A stretch of 64,000 nt of DNA, from NCBI GenBank assembly GCA_003056245.1, contig MVDH01000003.1, positions 62,001 to 126,000 of the forward strand. Reading direction: 5' to 3'. Made by a program: the position numbers and the translations under genes. The stretch comes from Cellvibrio sp. 79. GTDB lineage: Bacteria > Pseudomonadota > Gammaproteobacteria > Pseudomonadales > Cellvibrionaceae. Below, piece by piece: positions 45,561 through 57,927 of this stretch. Under the pieces are notes generated by a model that saw only the letters and a list, made by a program, of their open reading frames with translations, had not been told where the DNA came from and searched no databases. Position 1 is the first letter of the stretch. Each line of letters starts with the position of its first letter.

Positions 45561-45595
45561 AAAAAACCGCATGTAGCAAATACATGCGGTTTTTA
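45561..45595 (-). terminator. Intrinsic terminator after the HD-GYP gene
   Basis: Perfect 14-bp stem AAAAACCGCATGTA / TACATGCGGTTTTT with a GCAAA loop, 48 bp past the HD-GYP stop. T-rich on both strands, so it may also stop plus-strand transcripts. Confidence 0.88.
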
Positions 45596-45642
45596 AATAA
45601 GCAATGTTTCAAGCAGGTTACAGATGCAGGATATCCCTGGCA

Positions 45643-47013
45643 TCAAGTGCGCGTAGTAAGGCGACTCAGCAGCCCCATCAAACCTTTTTTCTCATTTTTC
45701 ATCAGGTAGTGATCGCGGATACCGGAAATATCTACATCGTAACTGCCCGGTTCAAGGTCGCGGGCTATTTCGATTTTTTCAATTTCATAACGGGACTTTT
45801 TGCCAGAATCAAGAAGCTCTTGCTTACGCTTGTCATCTTCGGACAGGTCCAGCAGTAAATACTCGTCCAGCGGCTGCTTATATGCATCCAATACCACAAT
45901 GACGCGAGGCTTCAAACGGCGCTCAAAATTTTGCTCAACGACCACAGCCACTTCCCCGGTGCTTAACTCCACCAGGGTTCCAGTAGGGTACAAACCAATA
46001 GCGCGGATAAACTCTACCACCAGCTCTTCCTGAAACTGGATATTACGCAATTCGTATAACTTACCTACCGCTTTGGATGGCGCAATCGGATGACGCGAGC
46101 CGCGCGGATTCGTGACGTAATCGTAAGAGGTGACTATGCCGGCAATCTTGCCCAGCAACGGGATCTTGTCGCCCGATAAACCTTGCGGAAAACCACTGCC
46201 ATTCAAGCGTTCGCAATGGGTTTTTACAACACTGATAACGCGGGGCTCGACACCCGGCGTCTTGCGCAAAATCTCGCAACCCAGCTCCACGAACGTTTCA
46301 TAGCGGTGCTCTTCTTCGGCGCTACGATCGGCTTTGGCTAACAAATCAACATCCAGTTGCACCTTGCCCACATCCTTCAGCAGCACGCCCATGGCCAGCA
46401 CATCCAGATCGCGCTTGGGTAAACCTATATGGCGACCAAATAAAATCGCCCAGACGGAGGAGCGCACAGCATGACTATAGGTGTATTCATCTTTTTCCTG
46501 TACACGGGAAAGCCAGGTAAGGGCATCAGGGTTGCGCAGCACGCTATCTACCATCTCACTCGCAACTCGCTTGGTCTCCCCCAGTGACAAACCATCAAAC
46601 TGGTTTTTCTCAAGCTGGTCCATTACTTCAACGACGGCACCATAGACCTTTTGATGTAATTGGCGGGCTTTTTTTACTTCGCGCTGGAGCGGTTCTACTT
46701 CCCGATAAAGACCACGCTGTATTTTTAATGCAGCAACAGGTTCGGTGAAAGAACTGACACGTTCACGGGCATTGGGGGCTTTTTTAGCGACGGGAGCAAC
46801 GGTTTTAAGGTTGGCCGCTATCGGGCCGCGGCCTTTTTCGATGTCGATATAAACGTAGTTGCAGAGCGCTTTAAGTTGATTAATTTCACCTAAATCACGT
46901 AGGTAAAAGCCCTGCAAGGGAAACGGGGTTTGTGACCACGGGCGATCTAATCCCGAAATAAACATGCCGATTGTCAGCTCATTTACGTCAACTTTAACTT
47001 GTTTGATGCCCAC
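45643..47013 (-). CDS. DUF3391/HD-GYP protein with degenerate catalytic site
   Basis: 456-aa cytoplasmic protein: DUF3391 (IKQVKVDVNELTIGMFISGL, about 3-130) and an HD-GYP domain (about 140-340). Residues needed for c-di-GMP hydrolysis are changed: the HD of 'LLHDIGK' is KD (GVLLKDVGK), the HHExxDG motif is THCERLNGSGFP, and the MxxHxxxG His is absent (YETFVELG). The GSGFP loop survives. It is therefore likely a non-catalytic sensor or scaffold. GTG at 47013 is preferred because GGGGAAAGG lies immediately upstream; GTG at 47025 is possible. Confidence 0.88.
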   Translation of the reverse strand: MGIKQVKVDVNELTIGMFISGLDRPWSQTPFPLQGFYLRDLGEINQLKALCNYVYIDIEKGRGPIAANLKTVAPVAKKAPNARERVSSFTEPVAALKIQRGLYREVEPLQREVKKARQLHQKVYGAVVEVMDQLEKNQFDGLSLGETKRVASEMVDSVLRNPDALTWLSRVQEKDEYTYSHAVRSSVWAILFGRHIGLPKRDLDVLAMGVLLKDVGKVQLDVDLLAKADRSAEEEHRYETFVELGCEILRKTPGVEPRVISVVKTHCERLNGSGFPQGLSGDKIPLLGKIAGIVTSYDYVTNPRGSRHPIAPSKAVGKLYELRNIQFQEELVVEFIRAIGLYPTGTLVELSTGEVAVVVEQNFERRLKPRVIVVLDAYKQPLDEYLLLDLSEDDKRKQELLDSGKKSRYEIEKIEIARDLEPGSYDVDISGIRDHYLMKNEKKGLMGLLSRLTTRT

Positions 47014-47232
47014 GCCTTTCCCCACATCACCATTTGGTGTTAATTATCAGCCTTATTGACGGGATAACTGGCATTAATCCGACAGGATCACGGTTAAATC
47101 CTGCACTGATTAAGCTTCTAAATCTTCCTAAAAAAACTTTAGATATGGCACCGAGTGTAATCAAGATATGGGCGCCACACCAGAGTTGGTAGATTAAAGG
47201 TAGCTAAATAAGCCTGCATGGTGACAAAAAGA

Positions 47233-48300
47233 TTACAGATGATATTCGCCGGACAACTCATGCACAGCGGTTATAAATGCGCCAGCATGTTCGGGGTCGA
47301 CTTCAGGTGTAATGCCATGCCCAAGATTAAATATATGGCCAGAACCTTTGCCATAAGAAGAGAGGATACTGCCTACCTCGGTGCGAATACGTTCGGGTGA
47401 TGCGTAAAGAATTCCCGGGTCCATATTGCCTTGTAATGCAACTTTATTGCCGACACGGGCGCGCGCATTGCCAATATCAGTGGTCCAATCCAAACCCAAT
47501 GCTGTAGCACCGGTTGCCGCCATAGTTTCAAGCCATTGACCCCCACCTTTGGTGAACAGGATTACCGGCACTTCGCGACCTTCGTTTTCACGAATTAAAC
47601 CACCCACAATTTTCTGCATATATTTGAGTGAAAACTCCTGATACGCCGCATGTGATAACGCTCCACCCCATGTATCGAAAATCTGCACTGCCTGCGCCCC
47701 CGCCTGGATCTGGGCGTTCAGGTAAACGATGACCGAATCCGCCAACACATCCAGCAAACGATGCATAACGTGTGGCTGGTTATAGAGCATTTCTTTCGCG
47801 CGACGGAAATCGCGGCTGGAGCCGCCTTCTATCATATAAGTCGCCAGGGTCCATGGGCTGCCAGAAAAACCGATTAGGGGAACGCGGCCATTCAATTCGC
47901 GGCGAATAGTTTTTACGGCATTAACAACGTAAGGCAGATCTTGTTCAGGATTGATGACTTTCAATGCGTTCACATCGGCTTCGGTGCGCACCGCTTTTTG
48001 AAATTTAGGACCTTCGCCGGTCTCGAAATAGAGACCTAAACCCATAGCGTCGGGGATAGTAAGAATGTCGGAGAACAGAATCGCAGCATCCAGACCGGGA
48101 TAGCGATCAAGCGGTTGAAGGGTAACTTCGCAAGCCAACTCAGGGTTGGTACATAAACCCATAAAATCCCCTGCCTTTGCGCGCGAAGCACGGTATTCCG
48201 GCAGATAACGACCAGCCTGACGCATCATCCACACCGGGGTAACATCTACCGGTTGCTTTAACAATGCACGGAGAAAACGGTCGTTTTTGAGTTGGGTCAT
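47233..48300 (-). CDS. hemE: Uroporphyrinogen decarboxylase
   Basis: 355-aa cytosolic heme-pathway enzyme that converts uroporphyrinogen III to coproporphyrinogen III. The N-terminal [16 protein letters not shown] signature, [19 protein letters not shown], and [20 protein letters not shown] and FDTWGGALS are all diagnostic. Normal length. Downstream of gltD on the same strand with a terminator between them. Confidence 0.97.
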   Translation of the reverse strand: MTQLKNDRFLRALLKQPVDVTPVWMMRQAGRYLPEYRASRAKAGDFMGLCTNPELACEVTLQPLDRYPGLDAAILFSDILTIPDAMGLGLYFETGEGPKFQKAVRTEADVNALKVINPEQDLPYVVNAVKTIRRELNGRVPLIGFSGSPWTLATYMIEGGSSRDFRRAKEMLYNQPHVMHRLLDVLADSVIVYLNAQIQAGAQAVQIFDTWGGALSHAAYQEFSLKYMQKIVGGLIRENEGREVPVILFTKGGGQWLETMAATGATALGLDWTTDIGNARARVGNKVALQGNMDPGILYASPERIRTEVGSILSSYGKGSGHIFNLGHGITPEVDPEHAGAFITAVHELSGEYHL

Positions 48301-48365
48301 GTTGTTATCCTCAGGCTTGCAGCCCTGATCACTAATAAAATTTATTTTGCATACGCAGATAGAAC

Positions 48366-48387
48366 AAACCCCGCTGTTGCGGGGTTT
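48366..48387 (-). terminator. gltBD operon terminator
   Basis: Perfect 9-bp stem AAACCCCGC / GCGGGGTTT with a 4-nt loop between gltD and hemE. On the minus strand TTTGTTCT follows. Confidence 0.8.
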
Positions 48388-48448
48388 GCGACGGGGTGGA
48401 GCCTAAGCGATACCCATTATATGGTCAACGCAAAATGCGCCAAATAGA

Positions 48449-49888
<1,440 letters not shown>

Positions 49889-52800
49889 TTATTCGCCGCG
49901 CTTGCGGAAACTGACCAGCAAACTGCCCAAAGACGCCGCTTTGGGTTTTACCAGCCAGAACTTGCCGATGTAGTCATCGAAGTTGTCCAACAAGTGTTGG
50001 CCCCATGCACTCTCGGTTTCCTGCGTGAATTCTTCAATCACACTGCGCAGGTGGTTGCGATGGGCTTCCAGTGCCTCGGTGTTAATACGGTGGATATCCA
50101 CCAATTCATGGTTATAACGATCCACGAAGTCATTGGCTTCGTCGAGAACATAAGCAAAACCGCCCGTCATACCAGCGCCGAAGTTAACTCCGGTTTGACC
50201 CAGTACGGTTACCACGCCGCCAGTCATGTATTCACAGCAGTGATCGCCTGCACCTTCAACAACAACATGGGCGCCGGAGTTACGCACGCCACAACGCTCA
50301 CCTGCGGTACCTGCGGCAAACAATTTACCGCCAGTCGCACCGTACAAACAGGTATTACCCATGATGCTGGTTTTGTTGGACTTGAATTCCGATGTACGCG
50401 GTGGACGCAACACCAGCTTACCGCCGGCCATGCCTTTACCTACGTAATCGTTGGCATCACCTTCGAGGTACATGTCCAGACCGCCAGCATTCCATACACC
50501 GAAACTCTGGCCGGCGATACCGGTGAGTTTCAGTTTGATCGGCTTGTCGTTCATACCCAGATTGCCGTAACGCTTGGCGATTTCACCACTGATACGCGCG
50601 CCGATGGAGCGGTCACAGTTGGTGATATGGAATTCAAACTCGCCACCGGTTTTGGCTTCAATAGTCGGCAGCAATACTTTGATAATCGCTTCCGCAGTCT
50701 CGCCTTTATCAAACGGTTCATTTTTGCTCACAGCGCACAGCTGTGGCTTGGTTGCCAGGTAATCATCGGTATAGATGATTGGACTCAAATCCAACTGTTG
50801 TTGTTTGCTGGTTTCACCTTCGAGGATCTTCAACAGATCAACACGGCCAACCAGCTCACCCAGGGTACGCACGCCTAAACGCGCCATCCACTCACGGGTT
50901 TCCTCAGCAACAAACTTGAAGAAGTTCATCGCCATTTCAACAGTACCGATGTAATGGTCCTGACGCAGCTTATCCTGTTGGGTAGCAACACCGGTCGCAC
51001 AGTTGTTCAGGTGGCAAATACGCAGGTATTTACAGCCAAGAGCGACCATCGGGCCAGTACCGAAACCGAAGCTTTCAGCTCCAAGCATTGCTGCTTTAAC
51101 TACGTCAAGACCGGTTTTCAAACCGCCGTCGGTTTGTACACGGACTTTATCGCGCAGGTCGTTGGCACGCAGGGTCTGGTGAGTCTCGGAAAGCCCCAAC
51201 TCCCATGGCGAACCGGCGTATTTAATCGAGGTCAACGGGCTCGCCGCTGTACCGCCGTCATAACCGGAAATAGTGATCAGGTCAGCGTAAGCTTTTGCTA
51301 CACCCGCAGCGATAGTACCCACGCCCGGGCGCGATACCAGCTTCACCGATACCAACGCATCCGGATTCACTTGCTTCAGGTCATAAATCAGCTGCGCCAA
51401 GTCTTCAATTGAGTAAATATCATGGTGCGGCGGTGGCGAAATCAGGGTCACACCGGGAACCGAGTGACGCAGACGGGCAATCAACGCATTCACTTTACCG
51501 CCAGGCAACTGGCCGCCTTCACCCGGTTTTGCACCTTGGGCGACTTTAATTTGCAGCACTTCAGCGTTCACTAGATAAGCCGGTGTTACACCGAAACGGC
51601 CAGACGCAACTTGCTTGATTTTGGAAGTCTTGATAGTGCCATAACGCGCCGGATCTTCGCCGCCTTCACCCGAGTTAGAGCGACCACCCAAACGGTTCAT
51701 CGCTTCAGCCAGAGCTTCGTGCGCTTCAGGTGACAGGGCGCCGAGCGACATACCCGCCGAGTCGAAACGCTTGATCACACTTTCGATAGGCTCAACTTCT
51801 GACAGCGGTACCGGCTTGCACAGGTCTTCACGGATCGCCAACAAATCGCGCAGCATCGATACCGGGCGCTTGTTAACCAGATCCGCGTAGTTACGCCACA
51901 AGGCATAGTTGCCGCTCTGCACTGCTTTTTGCAGGGACTGCACTACATCCGGGTTGTACGCATGGTACTCGGAACCGTGGACATACTTGAGCAAACCGCC
52001 CTGGATAATCGGCTTGCGATCCAGCCATGCAGTTTGGGCAATAATTTTTTGATCCGCTTCCAGCTCTTCAAAACGCGCACCGCCAATACGGCTTGGCGTA
52101 CTTTCAAAACAAGTATTGATCACTTCTTCAGACAGGCCAATCGCTTCAAACAATTGGGCACCGCGGTAGGAAGTAATGGTGGAAATACCCATTTTCGACA
52201 GGATTTTCAGCAAACCCTTGTCGATACCTTTGCGGTAGTTTTTGTAGGCGGAATCTACATCACTGAGCAATTCGCCGGTCTCAATCAAATCGTTGAGAAC
52301 GTGGTAACTCAGGTATGGATAAACAGCAGTCGCGCCATAGGCGATCAAGGCTGCAACCTGGTGCGGATCACGCGCGGTGGCGGTTTCAACGATTAAGTTG
52401 GAATCACAACGCAGGCCTACGTTGGTCAAATGCTGGTGTACAGCACCTACGGCCAACAAAGCATGGATCGGCAATTGGCCTTTACTAAAGCCAGCATCGC
52501 TCAGCACCATCAATACTTTGCCTGACTTAACTGTCGCCGCTACGTCTTCACACAGCTTGTTCAGCGCCGCTTTCAGGTTGGTAGTTTCAGGGTCGTAGTA
52601 GAGCGAGAACGTTTGCTGCTCGTAACCGGGGCGCTTCAATGCCATCAAACCACGGAATTTCTCCGGTGACAGCACAGGCGAGCTGAGGATTACACGGTCA
52701 GCATGATCCGCGTGCTCTTCATAAACCGACAGTTCACGACCAAGGCACGTCTCCAGCGACATAACAATCGCTTCGCGCAAGGGGTCGATTGGCGGGTTGG

Positions 52801-54340
52801 TTACCTGTGCAAATTGCTGACGGAAATAGTCGTAAAGCGAACGCTGCTGGCGCGACAAAACCGCCATTGGGGTATCGTCACCCATGGAGCCGACAGCTTC
52901 CTGGCCACCTTCTGCCAATGGGCGCAAAAGCTGGTCGCGCTCTTCAAAACTGACCTGGAACATCTTCATGTTGGCTTTCAGCTCAATACCTTGCAGGCCG
53001 TTTTCTTTGGCATCGGTATTGAGGGTCGATTCAACGCGCAACGCACGCTCTTTAAGCCATTGTTTGTAGGGCTTGCTCGACTTGAGCTGATTATCGATAT
53101 CCTGGGTGTTGTGCAGGGTACCGGTCAGGGTATCGATCGACATGATCTGGCCGGGGCCAAGGCGACCCTTGGCTACTACATCCGCCGGATCATAAGCGTA
53201 AACGCCCACTTCCGACGCCACAGTGATCATATCGTCTTTAGTGATTACCCAACGCGACGGACGCAGGCCATTACGGTCGAGGGTACAGACTGCGTAACGA
53301 CCATCGGTAATTACCAAGCCTGCGGGACCATCCCACGGCTCGATATGCATGGAGTTGTATTCGTAGAACGCACGCAGGTCCGGGTCCATGTTCTCCACGT
53401 TCTGCCATGCCGGCGGCACCAGCATACGGATCGCACGATGCAACTCCATTCCGCCAAGAGACAGAATTTCCAGCATGTTATCGAGGCTGGATGAGTCAGA
53501 ACCGGTGCGGTTAACCAGCGGCTTGAGTTCTTGCAGCTCAGGCAGCAACGGGGTGATGAATTTCGGCGTACGCGCGACTGACCAGTTGCGGTTACCGACG
53601 ATAGTGTTGATCTCGCCGTTGTGTGCCAGCATGCGGAACGGCTGGGCCAATGGCCATACCGGCATGGTGTTGGTGGAGAAACGCTGGTGGAATACGCAAA
53701 TTGCGGTTTCCAGGCGCTCGTCAGCCAGATCAGAGAAGAAGCGCGGCAAATCCACCGGCATCATCAACCCTTTATAGGAAAGGATGGTGGTGCTCAGGCT
53801 GGCCACATAAAAGCTTTTATCGCCAGCAAGACGAATTTCAGCCTTGCGACGCGCTACAAACAACTTGGCATTAACCTGCTCAATCGGCAGATCAGTGTTG
53901 TTCACAAATACATGATTAAAAGTAGGCAGTGATTTCAGGGCGATTGGGCCCAGGCACTCAGGATCAGTAGGAACATGACGCCAGCCCGCAACCACCAAAC
54001 CTTGATTGGTCAATTCTTCGGACAGGATTGCGCGTTGGGACTCAGCAACCGCTTCATCGCGGCTGAGCATGATGGAACCTACACCATAAATAGCAGTCAG
54101 TTCTGCACCCAGGGCTTCTTTAGCCACGGCGCGCAGGAAGCTGTCCGGCTTTTGCAGCAACAAGCCGCAACCGTCACCGGTTTTACCGTCTGCATTAATA
54201 CCACCGCGGTGGGTCATGCAGGTCAGGGCTTCAATTGCTGTTTTAAGCAGACGATGGCTGGTTGTACCCTTTAAATGGGCGATCAAACCAAAACCGCAGT
54301 TATCTTTGAACTCGTCTATCTGGTAGAGGCCAGTGGTCAT
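49889..54340 (-). CDS. gltB: Glutamate synthase large subunit
   Basis: 1483-aa ammonia-channelling GOGAT subunit. ATG at 54340 is chosen over the frame extending to 54400. The catalytic Cys of the Ntn glutaminase is in [12 protein letters not shown], exposed after propeptide removal. FMN-binding and synthase regions show [20 protein letters not shown] and [31 protein letters not shown] provides the 3Fe-4S cysteines. The C-terminal GXGXG repeats are seen near [13 protein letters not shown]. First gene of gltBD. Several antisense open frames across it are shadows. Confidence 0.97.
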   Translation of the reverse strand: MTTGLYQIDEFKDNCGFGLIAHLKGTTSHRLLKTAIEALTCMTHRGGINADGKTGDGCGLLLQKPDSFLRAVAKEALGAELTAIYGVGSIMLSRDEAVAESQRAILSEELTNQGLVVAGWRHVPTDPECLGPIALKSLPTFNHVFVNNTDLPIEQVNAKLFVARRKAEIRLAGDKSFYVASLSTTILSYKGLMMPVDLPRFFSDLADERLETAICVFHQRFSTNTMPVWPLAQPFRMLAHNGEINTIVGNRNWSVARTPKFITPLLPELQELKPLVNRTGSDSSSLDNMLEILSLGGMELHRAIRMLVPPAWQNVENMDPDLRAFYEYNSMHIEPWDGPAGLVITDGRYAVCTLDRNGLRPSRWVITKDDMITVASEVGVYAYDPADVVAKGRLGPGQIMSIDTLTGTLHNTQDIDNQLKSSKPYKQWLKERALRVESTLNTDAKENGLQGIELKANMKMFQVSFEERDQLLRPLAEGGQEAVGSMGDDTPMAVLSRQQRSLYDYFRQQFAQVTNPPIDPLREAIVMSLETCLGRELSVYEEHADHADRVILSSPVLSPEKFRGLMALKRPGYEQQTFSLYYDPETTNLKAALNKLCEDVAATVKSGKVLMVLSDAGFSKGQLPIHALLAVGAVHQHLTNVGLRCDSNLIVETATARDPHQVAALIAYGATAVYPYLSYHVLNDLIETGELLSDVDSAYKNYRKGIDKGLLKILSKMGISTITSYRGAQLFEAIGLSEEVINTCFESTPSRIGGARFEELEADQKIIAQTAWLDRKPIIQGGLLKYVHGSEYHAYNPDVVQSLQKAVQSGNYALWRNYADLVNKRPVSMLRDLLAIREDLCKPVPLSEVEPIESVIKRFDSAGMSLGALSPEAHEALAEAMNRLGGRSNSGEGGEDPARYGTIKTSKIKQVASGRFGVTPAYLVNAEVLQIKVAQGAKPGEGGQLPGGKVNALIARLRHSVPGVTLISPPPHHDIYSIEDLAQLIYDLKQVNPDALVSVKLVSRPGVGTIAAGVAKAYADLITISGYDGGTAASPLTSIKYAGSPWELGLSETHQTLRANDLRDKVRVQTDGGLKTGLDVVKAAMLGAESFGFGTGPMVALGCKYLRICHLNNCATGVATQQDKLRQDHYIGTVEMAMNFFKFVAEETREWMARLGVRTLGELVGRVDLLKILEGETSKQQQLDLSPIIYTDDYLATKPQLCAVSKNEPFDKGETAEAIIKVLLPTIEAKTGGEFEFHITNCDRSIGARISGEIAKRYGNLGMNDKPIKLKLTGIAGQSFGVWNAGGLDMYLEGDANDYVGKGMAGGKLVLRPPRTSEFKSNKTSIMGNTCLYGATGGKLFAAGTAGERCGVRNSGAHVVVEGAGDHCCEYMTGGVVTVLGQTGVNFGAGMTGGFAYVLDEANDFVDRYNHELVDIHRINTEALEAHRNHLRSVIEEFTQETESAWGQHLLDNFDDYIGKFWLVKPKAASLGSLLVSFRKRGE

Positions 54341-54453
54341 AGGCTGATTCTCAACAAAAATCACTATCACAGGATGTAAGCTGCAAGTAAGGCGACGCAT
54401 TTCTCATGTCGACATTCGCTCATGCGAAAGCTGCGCCAAATCACATCCCAGAC

Positions 54454-54479
54454 AAAAAAGCCCCTGGTATCCAGAGGCT
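54454..54479 (-). terminator. Terminator-like hairpin upstream of gltB
   Basis: On the minus strand AGCC(T)CTGG pairs with CCAG(G)GGCT across an ATA loop, followed by T6. It ends the lipoprotein gene at 54602-55054 before gltB. Confidence 0.75.
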
Positions 54480-54601
54480 AGGCAAATGGGCGCAGGATAT
54501 TACCCGCTTGAAGGGGCATTAGCAAGACAAGAGAAAGGGGGCCAGTTGTTGATTGAAGAGTCAGACGGGTGCAAAAACAAGCAATCCCGGTTATTTATGC
54601 C

Positions 54602-55054
54602 CTAGCTTTTCCCCCACCGCTCAGGCCCCAGGATCTGCTTTGCTCCAAAAGTATTCTGATCGGCCGATGTTGCACCATCTTTACACTCACCCCGAACCCA
54701 TAAGTGATAACGGGAAATACTGCGATCCAGCTCAAAAAAACCCTCGCGGCAAAAACCCGAGTGCTCGACCACATAAGCCGTATTTTCTAGCAGCCGCTCA
54801 TAAGTTCCACGACCAATATCCACACCACCTTTTTGAAATTCGCGGCTGGCGTCACCGCCACCGCGATTCACCCTGATATGACTGGGGATATGATCCTCCG
54901 GCCAGCGCAGGCGATAGGTAAACATCTTGCTAGTATTGGGCAGAATCTCTACCTCCAGCGTTTCCACCATTTCGGTTTCGACGTAGCTGCGCCCGGCCGT
55001 ACCGCAACCAACCAACACCATTGCCAATAACAGCGGAACAGGAATTTTCTTCAT
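54602..55054 (-). CDS. Lipoprotein of unknown function
   Basis: 150 aa with a clear lipobox (LLLAMVLVGC then G), so a lipidated membrane protein with Cys16 as anchor. The mature part is a small beta-rich domain (VEILPNTSKMFTYRLRWPED and VEHSGFCREGFFELDRS) with two further cysteines. No family recognised. Divergent from the FlgT-like gene. Confidence 0.65.
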   Translation of the reverse strand: MKKIPVPLLLAMVLVGCGTAGRSYVETEMVETLEVEILPNTSKMFTYRLRWPEDHIPSHIRVNRGGGDASREFQKGGVDIGRGTYERLLENTAYVVEHSGFCREGFFELDRSISRYHLWVRGECKDGATSADQNTFGAKQILGPERWGKS

Positions 55055-55170
55055 GCAGGTTTTCCATTATTTGATTAAGCAGCAGGCGCACCGGAAAGCT
55101 AAAGAATTATGTATAGCAGCCGACAAAAGAGTATTCCTCGCACTATACCTGCTCATCAATGGAGCCTGCC

Positions 55171-56343
55171 ATGGGTTCATATATATCGAACTTGCAAGCC
55201 AGACAAATTGCCAAAGCCCGAATTGGCCGCCTGCTGTTGACCCTCTCAATGGCATTCGGTTCATCTTTGATCGGTGCGCAAAGTAGTGCTGGCCCATCAA
55301 TTGTTCCAGAAGACATTGCCTACACCCCCAAAACCACAGCTGCGGATGATAAAAGTAATGATGTTGTTGTGGGCACCGCTGAGCTACCGGGAACAACCTC
55401 ACCAGCAACGGCAAGCACTCACCCTGATCAGTTGCCCGCCACAGAAACCACGCAATATAGGGGCAACAATCTCTGCCCGGACCATAGCGGCACTCATATT
55501 AACTTACAGAAGTCGGTGACGATCACGCGCTTCTTGCGCATCGCTCCCCAAAGTTCCAATGCAGGAAACTTATTTGCTGTCGAAAGTGAAGTTCCCGCAC
55601 TCATTCGCACCCAACTGAGCACCAATTTACAAAGTATTAGCCCTAACGTTCTGGCGTTTGGCTTTGCCGATCCAACATCGAATGAAACCCAACTCAAGCA
55701 GCAAGCACAAAAAATTGCGCGGCAAGCGCGTACTCAATTTGTATTGAGCGGCACCGTTGATGATATGAACATGAGTGCTCCCGACACCACGTACAATCCC
55801 AATCTTTACCGTCAGGCTGCCAATCTTTTTCACGATGTCACCACCATTAAAAAGTTCGATAAGCGCACGCGCATCATGAACCTCTCGGTGCAATTGCGCG
55901 ATGGATTTACCGGCGAATTACTATTTAACAAACAATTCTCTGCATCAGGCATCTGGAATATCCGTGAACCGATTGGTTTTGATTCGCCCGCCTTTTATAA
56001 AACACACTATGGCAAACAGGTCACTTTACTCACCGAAAAAATCAGCCGGGAAATCGCACAAGTTATTCACTGCCAACCGTTTATGGCGAGTATCGATTCG
56101 CAACCAGGGCAAACGCAGATTTTATTGCACGGCGGGGCTAATAATGGTTTGCATGCAGGCGATACACTGAGCCTGTATCAAGTGGTTGTCGTAGGATCAA
56201 ACACTGAATACCAAGTGAATGAAACACGCCTGGTAAAACGCGATTCTCGCCTGCAGCTAAGCGAGGTTTATCCATCGCACAGCATTGCGCAAGTTGAAGG
56301 CGGGAGTTATTTAAACGGCCATTATCTGGCCGTTGGTGAGTAA
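55171..56343 (+). CDS. FlgT-like exported protein
   Basis: 390 aa from ATG 55171 (GGAG about ten bases upstream). A signal peptide ends near SLIGAQSS, a Pro/Thr/Ala linker follows, and a folded part (about 95-390) includes QFVLSGTVDDMNM, a segment with DVTTIKKFDKRTRIMNLSVQ and then LRDGFTGELLFNKQFSASG. This matches the FlgT middle-domain style, where DG.TG..L follows a beta-strand-rich stretch. FlgT builds the periplasmic H-ring of the flagellar motor. No other flagellar genes are nearby, so this is a tentative assignment. The stop abuts the convergent halogenase-family stop with no gap. Confidence 0.6.
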   Translation: MGSYISNLQARQIAKARIGRLLLTLSMAFGSSLIGAQSSAGPSIVPEDIAYTPKTTAADDKSNDVVVGTAELPGTTSPATASTHPDQLPATETTQYRGNNLCPDHSGTHINLQKSVTITRFLRIAPQSSNAGNLFAVESEVPALIRTQLSTNLQSISPNVLAFGFADPTSNETQLKQQAQKIARQARTQFVLSGTVDDMNMSAPDTTYNPNLYRQAANLFHDVTTIKKFDKRTRIMNLSVQLRDGFTGELLFNKQFSASGIWNIREPIGFDSPAFYKTHYGKQVTLLTEKISREIAQVIHCQPFMASIDSQPGQTQILLHGGANNGLHAGDTLSLYQVVVVGSNTEYQVNETRLVKRDSRLQLSEVYPSHSIAQVEGGSYLNGHYLAVGE

Positions 56344-57870
56344 TTAATTTTTGGGCGACTCAGGATCAAGGCCATAATGCTCAGCCAGATATTCATCATG
56401 GCTGGGCAAGCTTTTCACCATATTAAAAATCGCCGAGCGCGCGAGCTTTAGTGTTTCGCTGATTTGTTGATAATCCAGATTATCTATGCGTGGATTATAT
56501 TTTTGCGGGCGAATCCCCATCCCCTCAAATACCGATTGCCAACTGGCAGGGCGAAATAGCTCATCATTGTTTTCCCGCAAAATTCCATGACCGCGAAATA
56601 ATTCGATCCGCTCATTTAATGAATCCGGCAACTCCATGGTTTTACACCAACGCCAGAACTCGGTGTCTTCACGCTCGGTAGTACAGTAATGGAGCACGAT
56701 AAAATCGCGCACTTCTTCATAATCCGCCGCCATGCGACGATTGTATTCACGCTGCAAACTGCGGTCACAATCCGCATCGGGGAAAAATCGCAAAAAGAAA
56801 TCCATTCCGCGCGCAATTAAATGAATTGCCGTTGATTCCAGCGGCTCAATAAAACCACCAGACAATCCCAGCGCAAGGCAGTTATCTTTCCAGAATTCTT
56901 TGCGACGCCCGGTGTTGAACGTAATCATGCGTGGATCGTTGATACGCGCTGCATCCAGATTTTTTAATAACGTGGTTTTTGCTTCGGCATCACTACAAAA
57001 ACGGCTCGAATACACATAACCGTGACCGGTGCCATTACGCAATGGAATTCGCCAGGCCCAACCGGATTTGCGCGCAGTGGCCGTGGTATACGGCATGCGT
57101 GAACCCGCTTTTTCTGTCTTTACCACATAAGCGCGATCACATGGCAAATAGTGCGACCAATCTTCAAACGCCACCCCCATGGCTTGCTCAATCAGCAGCG
57201 ATTTAAAACCCGAGCAATCAATAAAAAAATCGCCATGGATTTTGCGCCCGTCAGATAATTCCAGTGCCTCGATAAAACCGTTTTCTTTACGCACAACATT
57301 GATGCAATTACCCTCGCTACGTTTGACATCACGCGCTTCAGCATAACGGCGCAAATAAGCGGCGACCAATTTTGCATCCAGATGCACCGCATAACCGGCA
57401 CCACCGATAGGAGTGTTCATCGCTTGCGAGGGAAGGAAAAACTTTTCTTGCGCCGCCATCACTGCGCATGGTGAGAAATCCTGCAAGTCGTAAACGTCAC
57501 CTTCTTTGGTGGCCTTCAACCAGCACTGATAAAAATCCTGTGAGCCGATGCGCTTTCCCAAGGTGCCATAGGGATGAAAATAGGATTGGCTTTTCACTCG
57601 CCAATCAACAAATTTGATTCCGAGCTTGTAGCACGCCTGGGTTTCGCGAATAAATTCTTCTTCATCGATGCCCAAACTGGTAACCAAACGTACCACTGGC
57701 GGAATAGTTGATTCACCTACACCGATAGAACCAATATCTTCTGATTCGACCAACTCGATTTCGCAAAAACCGGGCTTCAAATGTGCCGCTAACATAGATG
57801 CAGCGATCCAGCCGGAGGTACCACCACCGAGGATGACGATTTTTTTCAGGGGATTAATACTTGTCGTCAT
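56344..57870 (-). CDS. Tryptophan halogenase-family flavoprotein
   Basis: 508-aa FAD-dependent halogenase-type enzyme. The flavin motif is ILGGGTSGWIAASMLAAHLK. The catalytic Lys is K82 (ACYKLGIKFVDW), the halogenase signature WxWxIP is WAWRIPL at 271-277, and the active-site Glu is E345 in GFIEPLESTAIHL. All three hallmarks are present, so it is likely active on indole or tryptophan-like substrates, perhaps without a tailoring cluster. No flavin reductase or peptide synthetase lies adjacent. Its stop abuts the FlgT-like stop. Confidence 0.9.
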   Translation of the reverse strand: MTTSINPLKKIVILGGGTSGWIAASMLAAHLKPGFCEIELVESEDIGSIGVGESTIPPVVRLVTSLGIDEEEFIRETQACYKLGIKFVDWRVKSQSYFHPYGTLGKRIGSQDFYQCWLKATKEGDVYDLQDFSPCAVMAAQEKFFLPSQAMNTPIGGAGYAVHLDAKLVAAYLRRYAEARDVKRSEGNCINVVRKENGFIEALELSDGRKIHGDFFIDCSGFKSLLIEQAMGVAFEDWSHYLPCDRAYVVKTEKAGSRMPYTTATARKSGWAWRIPLRNGTGHGYVYSSRFCSDAEAKTTLLKNLDAARINDPRMITFNTGRRKEFWKDNCLALGLSGGFIEPLESTAIHLIARGMDFFLRFFPDADCDRSLQREYNRRMAADYEEVRDFIVLHYCTTEREDTEFWRWCKTMELPDSLNERIELFRGHGILRENNDELFRPASWQSVFEGMGIRPQKYNPRIDNLDYQQISETLKLARSAIFNMVKSLPSHDEYLAEHYGLDPESPKN

Positions 57871-57927
57871 AGATTATTTTGCTCAAACGCAATTGCACAT
57901 TCGTTAACGGGTGCAATCAAAAATTGG

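Noticed and set aside
49994-53932. Several long plus-strand frames antisense to gltB (up to 294 codons)
   Set aside because: All overlap a full-length, unambiguous gltB and read as low-complexity shadow translations.
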